DNA of 64,000 nt from Serratia sp. UGAL515B_01 (GTDB taxonomy: Bacteria > Pseudomonadota > Gammaproteobacteria > Enterobacterales > Enterobacteriaceae), in the NCBI RefSeq assembly GCF_033095805.1, contig NZ_CP109901.1, positions 868,001 through 932,000 of the forward strand, in the 5' to 3' direction. Shown in pieces: positions 20,020-29,932 of this stretch. The translations under genes were made by a program, and so were the position numbers. Below the pieces are notes generated by a model. It was given only the letters and a program-made list of their open reading frames with translations. It searched no databases and was not told the origin of the DNA. The first letter of the stretch is position 1. Each line of letters opens with the position of its first letter.

Positions 20020-20560
20020 TCGTCTAAAATTTCAATTTATGTTAATAATTCAAATTGACTGTTCAATAACCTTTTTAGTCATAATTTACTTTATGAATTG
20101 ATGATCCAAAAATTAAATATAATTCTAATTTTAAATAATGTAATCATAAAACAAATAAATAAATGTTGTTATTTTCTATGTAAGTGCCGCTAAGTATCCT
20201 GAGTTATTTTTTATTTAACCCTCAAGATTTAAATTAAAACCACGGATTCTTGAGGAAATATCTTTTATTGATAGTTGATTGCTATCAATACTGATTTTTA
20301 GAGCGTTTTTTATTGATAAGTTGATTTGTTCTGCGCTATTCTCCTTTTTAAGACCGATAACTCTTAATTTTTACTTTTTACCCCAAAGGATGTTGTAATA
20401 AGTAGTATCTTTTTTATAAGGAGAATAATGAAGACTAACTGAATAGTTATCAGGCTTTCACAGATGTTCTGGAATGACATTCTTTCATGCCGATGAAAAG
20501 TATTACCAAATATTCGGAACAACTTGAGTTACATGAGTGTAACAAACTTATAATTTTGTC
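20020..20560. other. AT-rich non-coding start of the island
   Basis: I see no gene here. The stretch is much richer in A and T than speA or the conserved genes, which fits acquired DNA. It leads into an ERIC repeat. Confidence 0.5.
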
Positions 20561-20683
20561 TATATCCAAAATAATTCGAGTTGCTTTTAGGCGGCAACTG
20601 AGCGAACTCCCAGGAGCTTACTCAGGTAAGTGACGCGGTTAAACGAAGGCAGTCAACACCCAAGCAACTTGAAGCATCATGAG
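20561..20683. repeat. ERIC (IRU) repeat, partly decayed right end
   Basis: It contains the diagnostic core CCAGGAGCTTACTCAGGTAA with GTGAC following, the left arm AATAATTCGAGTTGC and the right arm CAAGCAACTTGAAG. The right end no longer reads GGGTATA. ERIC repeats are palindromic 127-bp elements of enteric bacteria. Confidence 0.8.
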
Positions 20684-20764
20684 TTTAAGCTCATCGGAAT
20701 TATGAATCTCATTGCAGAGGCTACATGTTGTAGGTGAGCAAGCATTGTTCAAATCATCCTTCAC

Positions 20765-20820
20765 TCGAAGGCAATCAATATTGCTGAAGTATGAAGGATA
20801 ATGGATATACGGGTCTACAG
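20765..20820. repeat. ERIC fragment
   Basis: CGAAGGCAATCAATATTGC followed by TGAAGTATGAAGGATAATGG resembles the right half of an ERIC element. The left half is absent. Confidence 0.35.
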
Positions 20821-20824
20821 TAGC

Positions 20825-20890
20825 CGGAGGATTTCCCTTCGTTATGCTTACGGATTTATTATGCGCGGTGCACGGATAGTGCTCATAAAG
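20825..20890 (+). pseudogene. Possible relic of an IS110-type transposase C-terminus
   Basis: Around 20830-20890 broken frames read ISLRYAYGF then IMRGARIVLIKS. This resembles the IS110-family stretch of the kind G-I-S-K-R-G-x-x-Y-L-R-x-L-L-x-x-G-A-R. Frameshifts and a stop follow, and no inverted repeats or full transposase are visible. The rest of the stretch to 21135 has no gene that I can support. Confidence 0.3.
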
Positions 20891-21150
20891 AGCGGATTGT
20901 CATGATGGGAAGGAATGCTAAATAGCTGTGCCCAAATAGATGCACGTTCTTCAGATGGGAGTGATGTAGGGTTAGTCGAGCGTTAAGTACATGAGCTTGA
21001 TAAAAATCACAAGGGAGGAGCCACACTGTGTCGGCGTTTCATATCAATCCCACCAGCCTGAAGCGTAAAGTGAAATGCTATTAAGCGCAGATGGTTAGGC
21101 AATATGCTGTTATCCGCTGAATATTATGTGTTCAATTGAATGAGGTTTTT

Positions 21151-21579
21151 ATGATTTTAAAGTTGATTCCGGTTGCGTCAATTCTGTTACTGACAGCCTG
21201 CTCATCCAGCAGTGGGTATAAAAAGGCTGATAAGATCGGAGTAAGTCAAGAACAGCAGGTCCAGGCTGAAAAGTACACCCAAGAGAAAAATTCTTCGATG
21301 TCAATGGATGCTATTGCTTCGAGCAATAATGAGTGTGTTGATAATTTTAATTTTCTCCGGCAGGCAGATAGTACCCAATATCAGAAGTTTTCTCTTGACT
21401 ATATTAAAGTTGGCACTGGCTATAAATTCCTTAATGTGAACAAAAATATCATGGGGGATGATGCAAAATCTGTATACACCATGAAATTGGATATGAAACT
21501 TGATGCCCTGTGTAATAAGGTGAATTTTGCCAGTTACCAGATCATCAAACAAAAAATAAAAGAACTTGGTGGAATATAA
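21151..21579 (+). CDS. Small predicted outer-membrane lipoprotein
   Basis: The protein has 142 residues with a lipoprotein signal peptide and lipobox LLTAC (lipidated Cys17), followed by a Ser-rich linker. Start ATG 21151 has GAGG 5 bases upstream. A start 5 codons earlier has no ribosome site. I do not recognise the mature domain. It has two further cysteines (in NNECVDN and DALCNKV) that could pair in the periplasm. It lies 273 bases before the inverse autotransporter on the same strand, with a strong hairpin between, so co-function is suggested but joint transcription is uncertain. Confidence 0.75.
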   Translation: MILKLIPVASILLLTACSSSSGYKKADKIGVSQEQQVQAEKYTQEKNSSMSMDAIASSNNECVDNFNFLRQADSTQYQKFSLDYIKVGTGYKFLNVNKNIMGDDAKSVYTMKLDMKLDALCNKVNFASYQIIKQKIKELGGI

Positions 21580-21593
21580 AACGATGAAGTTTT

Positions 21594-21625
21594 AAACAGT
21601 ATTCATGTTTAGATGAATACTGTTT
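21594..21625 (+). terminator. Perfect 13-bp hairpin after the lipoprotein gene
   Basis: AAACAGTATTCAT / ATGAATACTGTTT (21594-21606 and 21613-21625) with a 6-base loop lies 15 bases after the stop. There is no long T run, so it could be a terminator or an mRNA-stabilising hairpin. Confidence 0.55.
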
Positions 21626-21852
21626 AGCGTATTGTAGGGGGTGTGAGATGGTTTATTTAGTATCAACGTGTGGATGATTTTAGCTATTGATATAGCCAAT
21701 ATAGTCAAAGTAATTTTATGTTGCAGGGAAACGAAAATAAGCATTTGCTTAGAGTATGCAGGCTCAATTATATGAATTAGGCCTGGATGTGTCATCTCCT
21801 GCATATTGATGGGCAATAGAGATATTGCCAATATTAACTAATGGAATAGTAA

Positions 21853-24800
21853 ATGATGACCTCTGTGTGCGGACTCAGGAAAGTTACTTCATGGTTGCTT
21901 ATTTTTGCACAGCTTATAACGCCGGTATTGAGCATGGTGCCAGCAGCTGTTAGAGCAGATGTTCCCCCCGAAATGCAGAGTACGATTAGTGGGTTGGATA
22001 CACTGATTTTTGGGGATAACCCTCTAAGTCCATCATTACCGGCAGCACCAACATCAGATGCTAAAAAAAATGAACAGATGCCCTCGTTTCCGCCTGCCGA
22101 AAAGAGTGGTGGGTATACAACTTCCCCCTTGCCAACTTCAGAAAAAACAGATAAATCGGGAAACAGCGTTCCTTCATTTGCTGATTCCGATAGGCTTCCT
22201 GACCTGCCTTATCCGATGTCTGATAGTGGTTCACCAACAGTTGAGCCGAAACAGAATACTCAATTGGGTAAGTTTGCTATCAGCAATAACAATAATGATG
22301 AACCAACAAATAGCCTTGCTTCTGGTGCCATGCAGGTTGGATCTTTGCTATCCAGTGAAAATAAGGCAGAGGCTACAATTAATTACGCAAGAAGTATTGG
22401 GGAGGGGCTAATTAATCAGCAGGTGAATGATTGGTTGAACCAGTTTGGTAACGCAAAAGTCTCTTTCGGTACGGATAAAAAAATTTCTGGTGACATACTT
22501 ATTCCTCTTCATGACTCTGTTCAAAATATTCTTTTCTCCCAGATTGGTACTCGCCACAGTCAAGATCGTAATACGGCTAATTTGGGGCTGGGCTACCGTC
22601 AGTATCTCAATGATTGGTTGTTAGGAGTAAACACCTTCTATGACTATGACTATACAGGAAAGAACCGTCGGTTAGGTGTTGGGGGAGAAGCTTGGCGTAA
22701 CTATCTGAAATTGGCAGTTAATGGCTATATCAGGTTAACGAATTGGCATCAGTCTGTGCTCCAGGCTATGGAGGATTATGATGAACGTCCTGCAAACGGT
22801 TTTGATATCAGAGCTGAAGGGTATGTACCTACCTGGCCGAACTTAGGTGGCAGCCTAAAGTATGAGCAATATTTGGGGAAAGGAATTTCAGTCTCTGATA
22901 ATGCCAGCCCTAACTCGTTGAAAGAAAATCCCATGGTATTGACGGCGGGGCTTAACTATACACCTTTTCCGTTAATGACTCTTTCAGCTTCCCGCTCTGT
23001 CGGTAACTCAAATAACACTCACCTAGGGCTGGATATCAATTATCGCCTTGGGGTGCCGTGGTATCGCCAGATAAGCCCAGATTCTGTTGATCTCATGCGT
23101 AGTTTGGCAGGGAATAAATATGATCTTGTTGATCGTAACTACAACATTGTCATGCAGTACCGTAAGCAAGATTTATTGCATATCCAGCTACCAGCAAGGC
23201 AGAACGTACAGGCGTTGGAAACCACCATTATTTCGCTGAACGTTTCTCGGGCTAAGCATGGCCTGAAAAGCGTAGATTGGTCTGTTTCACCAGAGTTTAC
23301 GAGAGATGGCGGGCAATATCGTATCTTATCACCGACGCAATTGCAGATAACACTTCCCGCCTATGTGTTCACGAGGAGAGCAGTTTCCAACTATTCGCTC
23401 GCGCAACACGATGAAATACCACAGGAGTATCAGATCAGCGCAGTAGCGACGGATAACAACGGTAACCAATCTAACAAGGCTGTCATGATGCTAGGCCTTG
23501 TGCCATCTGACAATGTAGTGGGTAGCTTGACCCTTGCACCCAATGACCACCAGCAACCCGCAAATAATACGGCAGCCTATGCAGTTACTGCCATTGTGAA
23601 AGATGTAGATAATAAGCCTCTTGCTGGCCAGACAATCACGTTTAGTGTTGATGGGCTGACTGACATAAAAGGTGAACCTGGGACACAGCTAAATTCTGTG
23701 GATAACAGTGTCCCATCCGATCCCCGCCAGTTGATGGTTACGACGAAAACTGACGGCAAGGCTGTGGTACAGCTACGTAGCCGTATAGCGGGTAAAGGCA
23801 ATATTACCGCAACGATGGCTAACGGGAATTTCAGGAAGGTGCCGCTATCCTTTGCAGGTGATAGCGCGACAGCCACTGTTCGGGAGATCTGGCTGGATGA
23901 CAAAGTGACCAATAAAGTTGCTAATGGGAAAAATGCCTTCACTTTTAGTGCAGTTGTGCGGGATGCGAATGACAACCCGGTCGCTAATGAAACGGTAACT
24001 TGGAGTAAAAACCGTGGTGATGTGACATTGTCGCCTGTAATCGGCGTCACTGATGGCGAGGGCAGAGTAAAGGTACAGTTGCTCAGTAGTACAAAAGCGG
24101 TGGATGGCATTTTGCTGAGTGCAAGGACTGGAAACCAGGCTTCGCAGGTGATGGCAGACAAGCAGGTCAGTTTCACTGCGGCAACTATAGGTTCAGTAGT
24201 CCTGAGTGATAGTGAAAACAGCAAAGTTGCGGACGGTAAGAGTAGCTTTACTTATCTTGTTAAGGTGATTGATGGCGGCGGTAACCCCGTGTCTGATATG
24301 CCTATTACAGCCGTTGCAGATAAGAAAGAGGTCAACGTCACAGTGAAGTCGGTGACGGATAACAATGGCCAGGCTACTGTGACGATGCAAAGTACCACTG
24401 CAGCAAGTGATATCACATTGAGTGCAATGACGGGTAATGAAGGTGCCCCTGTTGCGGCAGACAGGAAGGTCAACTTCATTGCTGGGGCGGTGAGTCCTGG
24501 TAAATCGACGTTTAGTGCTTTGCCGGAAGGCATCGTAGCTGACGATAAGAGTATGTCCATACTGACCCTGACACTGAAGGACGAAAATGGTAATGCAGTC
24601 AGAGGGCAGGCCGATGCCTTAAGTGCAGCGGTAACTGGGGTGACTGGCACCAAGGTGACGGGTTTTACTGAAGTCTCTGCAGGTAATTATACGGCAATGC
24701 TGACAGGCTCTGTGGCAGGCAAGGTGGCTGTGGCAGCAGTGCACGGTGCAGAGAAGGCCAGTAATAATGTCCCTAATGTGACACTCACTGCGGATAGTAA

Positions 24801-27800
24801 AACAGCGACAATCAGAAATGAGTATTTTACGGCAGATAGTGGTGCAAAGGCTGACGGTAAAGGTAGTAATCTCGTGAAAGTCGTTGTGACTGATGCACTG
24901 GGAAACCTAGTGGCGGGTCAAACAGTGACCTTTGCAGTGACAAAAGGTGACGCACAACTGACACAAACAAAAGTAATTACCGGGCCTGACGGAGTTGCAC
25001 AAACCTCGCTTTTCAGTACGGTTGCGGGAGACAACTTGCTGACAGCTTCGCTCAATGGTGTGACGACAAAAGAGATATCCTCTATTTTTATCGCCGATAG
25101 CAGCACGGCGACGTTGACTGAATTAAAGGTGATGCAAGACAACGCGTTGGCCAACGGCACGGCGATGGATCGTGTACGGCTCATGGTTAAGGATGCCAAT
25201 GGTAACGTGTTGAGTGGGCAGACTGTAACGCTGATGGCAGATCAGGGTGCAACGGTTGCCAAGAGTGCCACTACAGATCAGAACGGAATGGCTATGGTGA
25301 TGCTTACCAGTACCAAAGCTGGTGCCAGCATGGTGACTGCAATACTGGGTGGCAGCCAGAAGTCGGCGGAAGTGCACTTCCGAGCTGACGCTAGGACAGC
25401 CAAGGTGGCCACGTTGGCTATCATCCAGGACAACGCATTGGCTAACGGCAAAGCAACTGACCGTATCCAACTTACAGTTACCGACGCGCAAGGGAACGCA
25501 CTGAACGGGCAAACGGTGATCCTGGCGACCGATCAGGTAGCGGTGATAGATAAGAGTGTCACCACTGGCGAAGACGGCAAAGCCACAACGACGTTGAACA
25601 GTACGGTAGCAGGTGTGATCAAGGTAACTGCAACGTTGGGCAGCAGCCAGCAAACGGTGGAAGCGCACTTTAAGGCCGATGTCAGCACAGCGAAGGTCGC
25701 AGCTTTGGCGATCACGCAGGACAACGCATTGGCCAACGGCAAAGCCACCAATCATCTCCAACTGACGGTTACGGACGCACAGGGAAATGTGTTGAGTGGG
25801 CAGACAGTGACACTGGCAGCAGATCACGGGGCAGCGATTGTCCAAAACGTGACTACTGACGAGGATGGCAAGGCTACAGCGACGCTGAGCAGCACGATGG
25901 CAGGCACTGTCAAGGTGACGGCGGTGTTGGGTGCCAGCCAGCAAACGGTGGAAGCGCACTTTAAGGCCGATGCCAGCACGGCGAAGGTGGCTGCTTTGAC
26001 GATCACGCAGGACAACGCACTGGCCAACGGTAAGGCTACTAATCGTCTCCAACTCACGGTTACAGACGTGCAGGGTAACGCGCTGAATGGTCAACAGGTA
26101 GAGCTGGTGGCAGATGGTGGGGCAACTGTCGTCAAAAGTGTGACTACTGGCGAGAATGGAACGGCCACAGCGACGCTAAGCAGCACAATGGCTGGCGTGA
26201 TCAAGGTGACGGCGACGTTGGGTGCCAGCCAGCAGACGGTGGAAGCGCACTTTAAGGCCGATGTCAGTACGGCGAAGGTCGCAGCTTTGGCGGTCATACA
26301 GGACAACGCATTGGCCGACGGCAAGACCACCAATCGTATCGAAATCACGGTCACGGACGCACTGGGAAATATGTTGAGTGGGCAGGCAGTGACACTGGCG
26401 GCAGATCGTGATGCAACGCTCGTTAAGAGCGTCACTACGGATGAGGACGGCAAGGCTTCTGCGACGCTGAGCAGTACGGCAGCAGGTGTGATCAAGGTGA
26501 CGGCGACGTTGGGTGCTAGCCAGCAGATGGTGGAAGCACACTTTAAGGCTGATGTCAGTACGGCGAAGGTGGCTGCTTTGATGGTCACGCAGGACAACGG
26601 ATTGGCTAACGGCAAAGCCACCAATCGTCTTCAACTCATGGTCACGGACGCGCAAGGGAACGCACTGCATGGGCAAACTGTCGCCTTGGCGGCCGATCAG
26701 GGGGCGATGATAGATAAAAGCGTCAGCACTGGTGAAGACGGTAAAGCTACAACGACGTTGAGCAGCACGATGGCAGGCACTGTCAAGGTAACGGCGACGT
26801 TGGGTACCAGTCAGCAAATAGTAGAGGCGCATTTTAGAGCGGACAGCAGTACGGCGAAGGTCACAGCGATAGTCGTCACCCAGGACAACGCGTTGGCTAA
26901 CGGCAAAGCCACCAATCGTCTCCAACTGACAGTCACAGATGCACAAGGTAACGCGCTGAACGGACAAACAGTGACCCTGTCGGCAGATCAAGGGGCGACA
27001 ATCGCCAAAAACGTGATTACTGGCGAAAACGGAACGGCCACAACGACGTTGAGCAGCACGGTGGCAGGTACTGTCAAGGTGACGGCGACGCTGGGCGATA
27101 GCCAGCAGACGGTGGAAGCGCATTTCAGGGCAGACAGTAGCACGGCGAAGGTTGCCACTTTGGCGGTCACGCAGGACAACGCATTGGCCAACGGCAAAGC
27201 CACCAATAGCGTCCAACTGATGGTCACGGACGCACGGGGTAACGCGCTGAACGGCCAGACGGTGACGCTGACTACAGAGCAAGGGGCAACGATTGCCAAA
27301 AGCGTGATCACTGCGGAGGACGGCAAGGCTACAGCAACGCTGAGCAGCACGGTAGCTGGTGTGATCAAGGTGACGGCCACCTTAGGTGAGAGTCAGCAGA
27401 CGACGGATACGCACTTCATAGCGGATAGCAGTACGGCCAAGGTCGCTGCTCTGCTGGTCACGCAGGACAACGTATTGGCCAACGGTAAAGCCACCAATAC
27501 TATCCAACTGATGGTTACGGACGCACAGGGTAACGCGCTGAACGGCCAAACGGTGATGTTGGCTACAGAGCAAGGTGCGACGATTGCCAAGAGCGTGATC
27601 ACCGGGGAGGACGGCAAGGCTACAGCAACGCTGAGCAGCACGTTAGCAGGTATTATCAAAGTGACGGCCACCTTGGGCGACGGCAAGCAGACGGTGGAGA
27701 CCCACTTTAAGGCAGATGCCAGTACCGCCGTAGTGAGCACTGTGACTCTAAACGGCACTGATGTTACTCAACCAGCGAATGGAACGATCAGTTTCATGTA

Positions 27801-29064
27801 TACCGTGAAGGTCGTTGACGCTAACGGCAATCCAGTACCTGATGTCGATGTTAGGGTATCTACCGATAAATCGGTAAGTATTACCACCAGTAATCATAAA
27901 ACAGATGCACAGGGGCAGCTACAAACAGGTATAGGTAACATCAAAGCGTGGAATGATGTCACTTTGAGTGCGATGACGGACAATCAACTCACACCAGTGG
28001 CAGCAGATAAAAAAGTGAGCTTTGTCGCTGATGCTGTGTCCCCAAAGGATTCAACATTCACAATTTCACAAGTTCGAATCATGGCGAATGGGCAAGATCA
28101 GGCCGTGCTCAGCTTGGCGCTTAAAGATAAAAATGCTAACGCAGTGAGCGGCATAGGCAATGCTTTGAAAGCAGTAGTAAGCGGTGTATCTGATACAAGC
28201 GTGACGGACTTTACTGAAGGTGAACCAGGGAGCTACACGGCAAGGTTAAGCGGTACAACGACAGGTACTGCGATGGTGACCATAATGCAAGGGAGCGATC
28301 AGATTGATCTGAGAGAGCAGAATTTGACCTTGTTTAATTATAACTTTGCAATTGCGCCATCAGTTGTGAGGGTTGTCATTGGGGGTAAACATCAGTTTTC
28401 CGTTGTGGCTACAGCTTCTGATACCAAGGCGGTTGAAACTGTAGCATCAGGTACAACCTGGACAAGCAGTGCAACGGCGATAGCGACAGTTGACACTGCG
28501 GCTATTGCAACAGGTAAAGAGGAAGGTAATGTCTCTATTGAGGCTAAAGGTACATACAAGGGGTTTGATTATAAGGAAACCGCTGAGCTTCAGGTAAAAT
28601 CCCCAAGAACATCAGATGAGTATGGTAACAAGAGGTCGGGAGATATCGCTGATAAATTTATCGTAGAGCCGCCAAGTTATTCACTGTATGCATCTGGAGG
28701 TGCTTATGTGGATGCCATTGGAACTACTGAGCGTCAGATTGGTGGTTCCGGGGGGGGCGCAATTACTATACCTAACCTCAATAGCGTTGATAAGGTGTCA
28801 GTGAAAATCAGCCATACCAACGAATCCTGGAATAAAGAACAGGGTGTTGATGTGGTTTCAAAACTGGTTTTCCATTTTCGTGATGGTCGAACTATGACGG
28901 TTGGTGGAGGGGCAGATAGGGGAGACCCTTCACCGAAAGAGTATGATGTTTCTGTACCAGAAGGGTATATCTTGCAAGGCTATGATGTCGCAGGGTCGAG
29001 AGCTGGCTATCTCCACACGATTAAATTCATATTTATGCCAGTACTTGATGATAAAGCCAGATAA
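21853..29064 (+). CDS. Large inverse autotransporter adhesin (intimin/invasin family)
   Basis: Outer-membrane adhesin of 2403 residues (type Ve secretion: N-terminal barrel, passenger exported C-terminally). Signal peptide about 1-35 (cut near AVRA). Residues 36-150 are an unusual Pro/Ser-rich linker where intimins often carry LysM. The inverse-autotransporter barrel spans about 175-430 (ARSIGEGLINQQVNDWLNQF, RPANGFDIRAEGYVP, AGNKYDLVDRNYNIVM). Big_1-type Ig domains follow, including nine 97-residue repeats coded at 25138-27757, then a Big_2-like domain and a C-terminal beta-rich domain (about 2255-2403) that resembles a jacalin lectin fold (GGSGGGAITI, EGYILQGYDV). It is likely to bind host or surface ligands. 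The ligand is unknown. ATG 21853 is chosen. Codon use is more AT-rich at the 5' end than in the repeats. Confidence 0.88.
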   Translation: MMTSVCGLRKVTSWLLIFAQLITPVLSMVPAAVRADVPPEMQSTISGLDTLIFGDNPLSPSLPAAPTSDAKKNEQMPSFPPAEKSGGYTTSPLPTSEKTDKSGNSVPSFADSDRLPDLPYPMSDSGSPTVEPKQNTQLGKFAISNNNNDEPTNSLASGAMQVGSLLSSENKAEATINYARSIGEGLINQQVNDWLNQFGNAKVSFGTDKKISGDILIPLHDSVQNILFSQIGTRHSQDRNTANLGLGYRQYLNDWLLGVNTFYDYDYTGKNRRLGVGGEAWRNYLKLAVNGYIRLTNWHQSVLQAMEDYDERPANGFDIRAEGYVPTWPNLGGSLKYEQYLGKGISVSDNASPNSLKENPMVLTAGLNYTPFPLMTLSASRSVGNSNNTHLGLDINYRLGVPWYRQISPDSVDLMRSLAGNKYDLVDRNYNIVMQYRKQDLLHIQLPARQNVQALETTIISLNVSRAKHGLKSVDWSVSPEFTRDGGQYRILSPTQLQITLPAYVFTRRAVSNYSLAQHDEIPQEYQISAVATDNNGNQSNKAVMMLGLVPSDNVVGSLTLAPNDHQQPANNTAAYAVTAIVKDVDNKPLAGQTITFSVDGLTDIKGEPGTQLNSVDNSVPSDPRQLMVTTKTDGKAVVQLRSRIAGKGNITATMANGNFRKVPLSFAGDSATATVREIWLDDKVTNKVANGKNAFTFSAVVRDANDNPVANETVTWSKNRGDVTLSPVIGVTDGEGRVKVQLLSSTKAVDGILLSARTGNQASQVMADKQVSFTAATIGSVVLSDSENSKVADGKSSFTYLVKVIDGGGNPVSDMPITAVADKKEVNVTVKSVTDNNGQATVTMQSTTAASDITLSAMTGNEGAPVAADRKVNFIAGAVSPGKSTFSALPEGIVADDKSMSILTLTLKDENGNAVRGQADALSAAVTGVTGTKVTGFTEVSAGNYTAMLTGSVAGKVAVAAVHGAEKASNNVPNVTLTADSKTATIRNEYFTADSGAKADGKGSNLVKVVVTDALGNLVAGQTVTFAVTKGDAQLTQTKVITGPDGVAQTSLFSTVAGDNLLTASLNGVTTKEISSIFIADSSTATLTELKVMQDNALANGTAMDRVRLMVKDANGNVLSGQTVTLMADQGATVAKSATTDQNGMAMVMLTSTKAGASMVTAILGGSQKSAEVHFRADARTAKVATLAIIQDNALANGKATDRIQLTVTDAQGNALNGQTVILATDQVAVIDKSVTTGEDGKATTTLNSTVAGVIKVTATLGSSQQTVEAHFKADVSTAKVAALAITQDNALANGKATNHLQLTVTDAQGNVLSGQTVTLAADHGAAIVQNVTTDEDGKATATLSSTMAGTVKVTAVLGASQQTVEAHFKADASTAKVAALTITQDNALANGKATNRLQLTVTDVQGNALNGQQVELVADGGATVVKSVTTGENGTATATLSSTMAGVIKVTATLGASQQTVEAHFKADVSTAKVAALAVIQDNALADGKTTNRIEITVTDALGNMLSGQAVTLAADRDATLVKSVTTDEDGKASATLSSTAAGVIKVTATLGASQQMVEAHFKADVSTAKVAALMVTQDNGLANGKATNRLQLMVTDAQGNALHGQTVALAADQGAMIDKSVSTGEDGKATTTLSSTMAGTVKVTATLGTSQQIVEAHFRADSSTAKVTAIVVTQDNALANGKATNRLQLTVTDAQGNALNGQTVTLSADQGATIAKNVITGENGTATTTLSSTVAGTVKVTATLGDSQQTVEAHFRADSSTAKVATLAVTQDNALANGKATNSVQLMVTDARGNALNGQTVTLTTEQGATIAKSVITAEDGKATATLSSTVAGVIKVTATLGESQQTTDTHFIADSSTAKVAALLVTQDNVLANGKATNTIQLMVTDAQGNALNGQTVMLATEQGATIAKSVITGEDGKATATLSSTLAGIIKVTATLGDGKQTVETHFKADASTAVVSTVTLNGTDVTQPANGTISFMYTVKVVDANGNPVPDVDVRVSTDKSVSITTSNHKTDAQGQLQTGIGNIKAWNDVTLSAMTDNQLTPVAADKKVSFVADAVSPKDSTFTISQVRIMANGQDQAVLSLALKDKNANAVSGIGNALKAVVSGVSDTSVTDFTEGEPGSYTARLSGTTTGTAMVTIMQGSDQIDLREQNLTLFNYNFAIAPSVVRVVIGGKHQFSVVATASDTKAVETVASGTTWTSSATAIATVDTAAIATGKEEGNVSIEAKGTYKGFDYKETAELQVKSPRTSDEYGNKRSGDIADKFIVEPPSYSLYASGGAYVDAIGTTERQIGGSGGGAITIPNLNSVDKVSVKISHTNESWNKEQGVDVVSKLVFHFRDGRTMTVGGGADRGDPSPKEYDVSVPEGYILQGYDVAGSRAGYLHTIKFIFMPVLDDKAR
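25138..27757 (+). repeat. Nine tandem 291-bp Ig-domain repeats
   Basis: The phrase GACAACGC(A/G)TTGGC or a close variant recurs at 25138, 25429, 25720, 26011, 26302, 26593, 26884, 27175 and 27466, always 291 bases apart, which is 97 codons. Units differ from each other at many positions, so this array is older or less homogenised than the one in the second adhesin. Confidence 0.9.
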
Positions 29065-29417
29065 CCCGGTTTTTGAAAATACATGAACCCAAGTTTCTTC
29101 AAGATGTTGGTAGGTGAACGAGATGAATCAGACGGGTTGATGCAATCAACCCATTCGAAGGATTGAGGTAACCAAAACACCAGCATTTTGAAGAGCAACG
29201 GGGGGTTAAGGCATTGTAGGCGCAGTTAATGGTTAGTGAATGAAGCCCTATAAAATATAAGGTTTCAGCGTGTGTACCTTAAACTACCGCTGCTAGCCCT
29301 CATCTACGGCTCCAAATTGGCTGCAAGTTATCACAAATTTGTTAACTAGCCGTGAGGATTTGGTCAGGTTTTTCTCTGTAAGTTATCGTTATCGGTTTTT
29401 TATCTGAGGTGACGATA
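29065..29417. other. Gap between the adhesin and msrB
   Basis: No gene seen. A perfect 8-bp hairpin with loop GCA (29134-29152) lies about 70 bases after the adhesin stop. It has no T run but may act at the mRNA end. The msrB ribosome site GAGGTG is at the right end. Confidence 0.4.
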
Positions 29418-29915
29418 ATGATCAACAGACGGTATTTCATCCTTGGCTGTGGGGCGGTTACGGCCATTTATGCCGTGGGTTTACTTTCAGCACTCTTCTC
29501 CCGTTCTGTAAGAGCAGAGCAATTTGCTATCAACTATACCGCCGAGCAATGGCGCCAACGCCTTTCTGCCAGGCAATACGCTATTTTGCGTGAAGAAGGG
29601 ACAGAAGCCCCCTATAGCAGTCCTCTTAACGATGAGCACCGTCAGGGGGTATTTTCCTGCGCGGGTTGCGACCAGCCACTTTTCTATTCCAACACCAAAT
29701 TTGACAGCCACACTGGGTGGCCAAGTTTCTGGCAACCTATAGAAAAGGCTGTAGCGACAAGAACGGACAGCTCATTTGGCATGGTTCGTGAAGAAGTGCA
29801 TTGCTCTCGTTGCGGTGGTCATTTAGGACATGTTTTTGATGATGGTCCTGCGCCGACCGGTCTACGTTACTGCATGAATGGCCTAGCGATGGTCTTTACG
29901 CCACAGTCTGCTTGA
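29418..29915 (+). CDS. msrB: Exported methionine-R-sulfoxide reductase (MsrB type)
   Basis: Reduces the R form of methionine sulfoxide in proteins. Start ATG 29418 has GAGGTG 6 bases upstream. The N-terminus NRRYFILG followed by a hydrophobic stretch is twin-arginine-like and would be cut after SVRA, so the enzyme should act in the periplasm, unlike cytosolic E. coli MsrB. Zinc Cys pairs are CAGC and CSRC. The catalytic Cys is in RYCMNGLAMVF. HTGWPSFW and HVFDDGP are family motifs. Length is 165 residues. It is followed after 17 bases by a matching msrA. Confidence 0.9.
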   Translation: MINRRYFILGCGAVTAIYAVGLLSALFSRSVRAEQFAINYTAEQWRQRLSARQYAILREEGTEAPYSSPLNDEHRQGVFSCAGCDQPLFYSNTKFDSHTGWPSFWQPIEKAVATRTDSSFGMVREEVHCSRCGGHLGHVFDDGPAPTGLRYCMNGLAMVFTPQSA

Positions 29916-29932
29916 ACAATTAAGTGAGGTAT

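Noticed and set aside
25123..27573. Long minus-strand frames opposite the first adhesin repeats
   Set aside because: Repetitive shadows of the plus-strand Ig repeats, without start signals.
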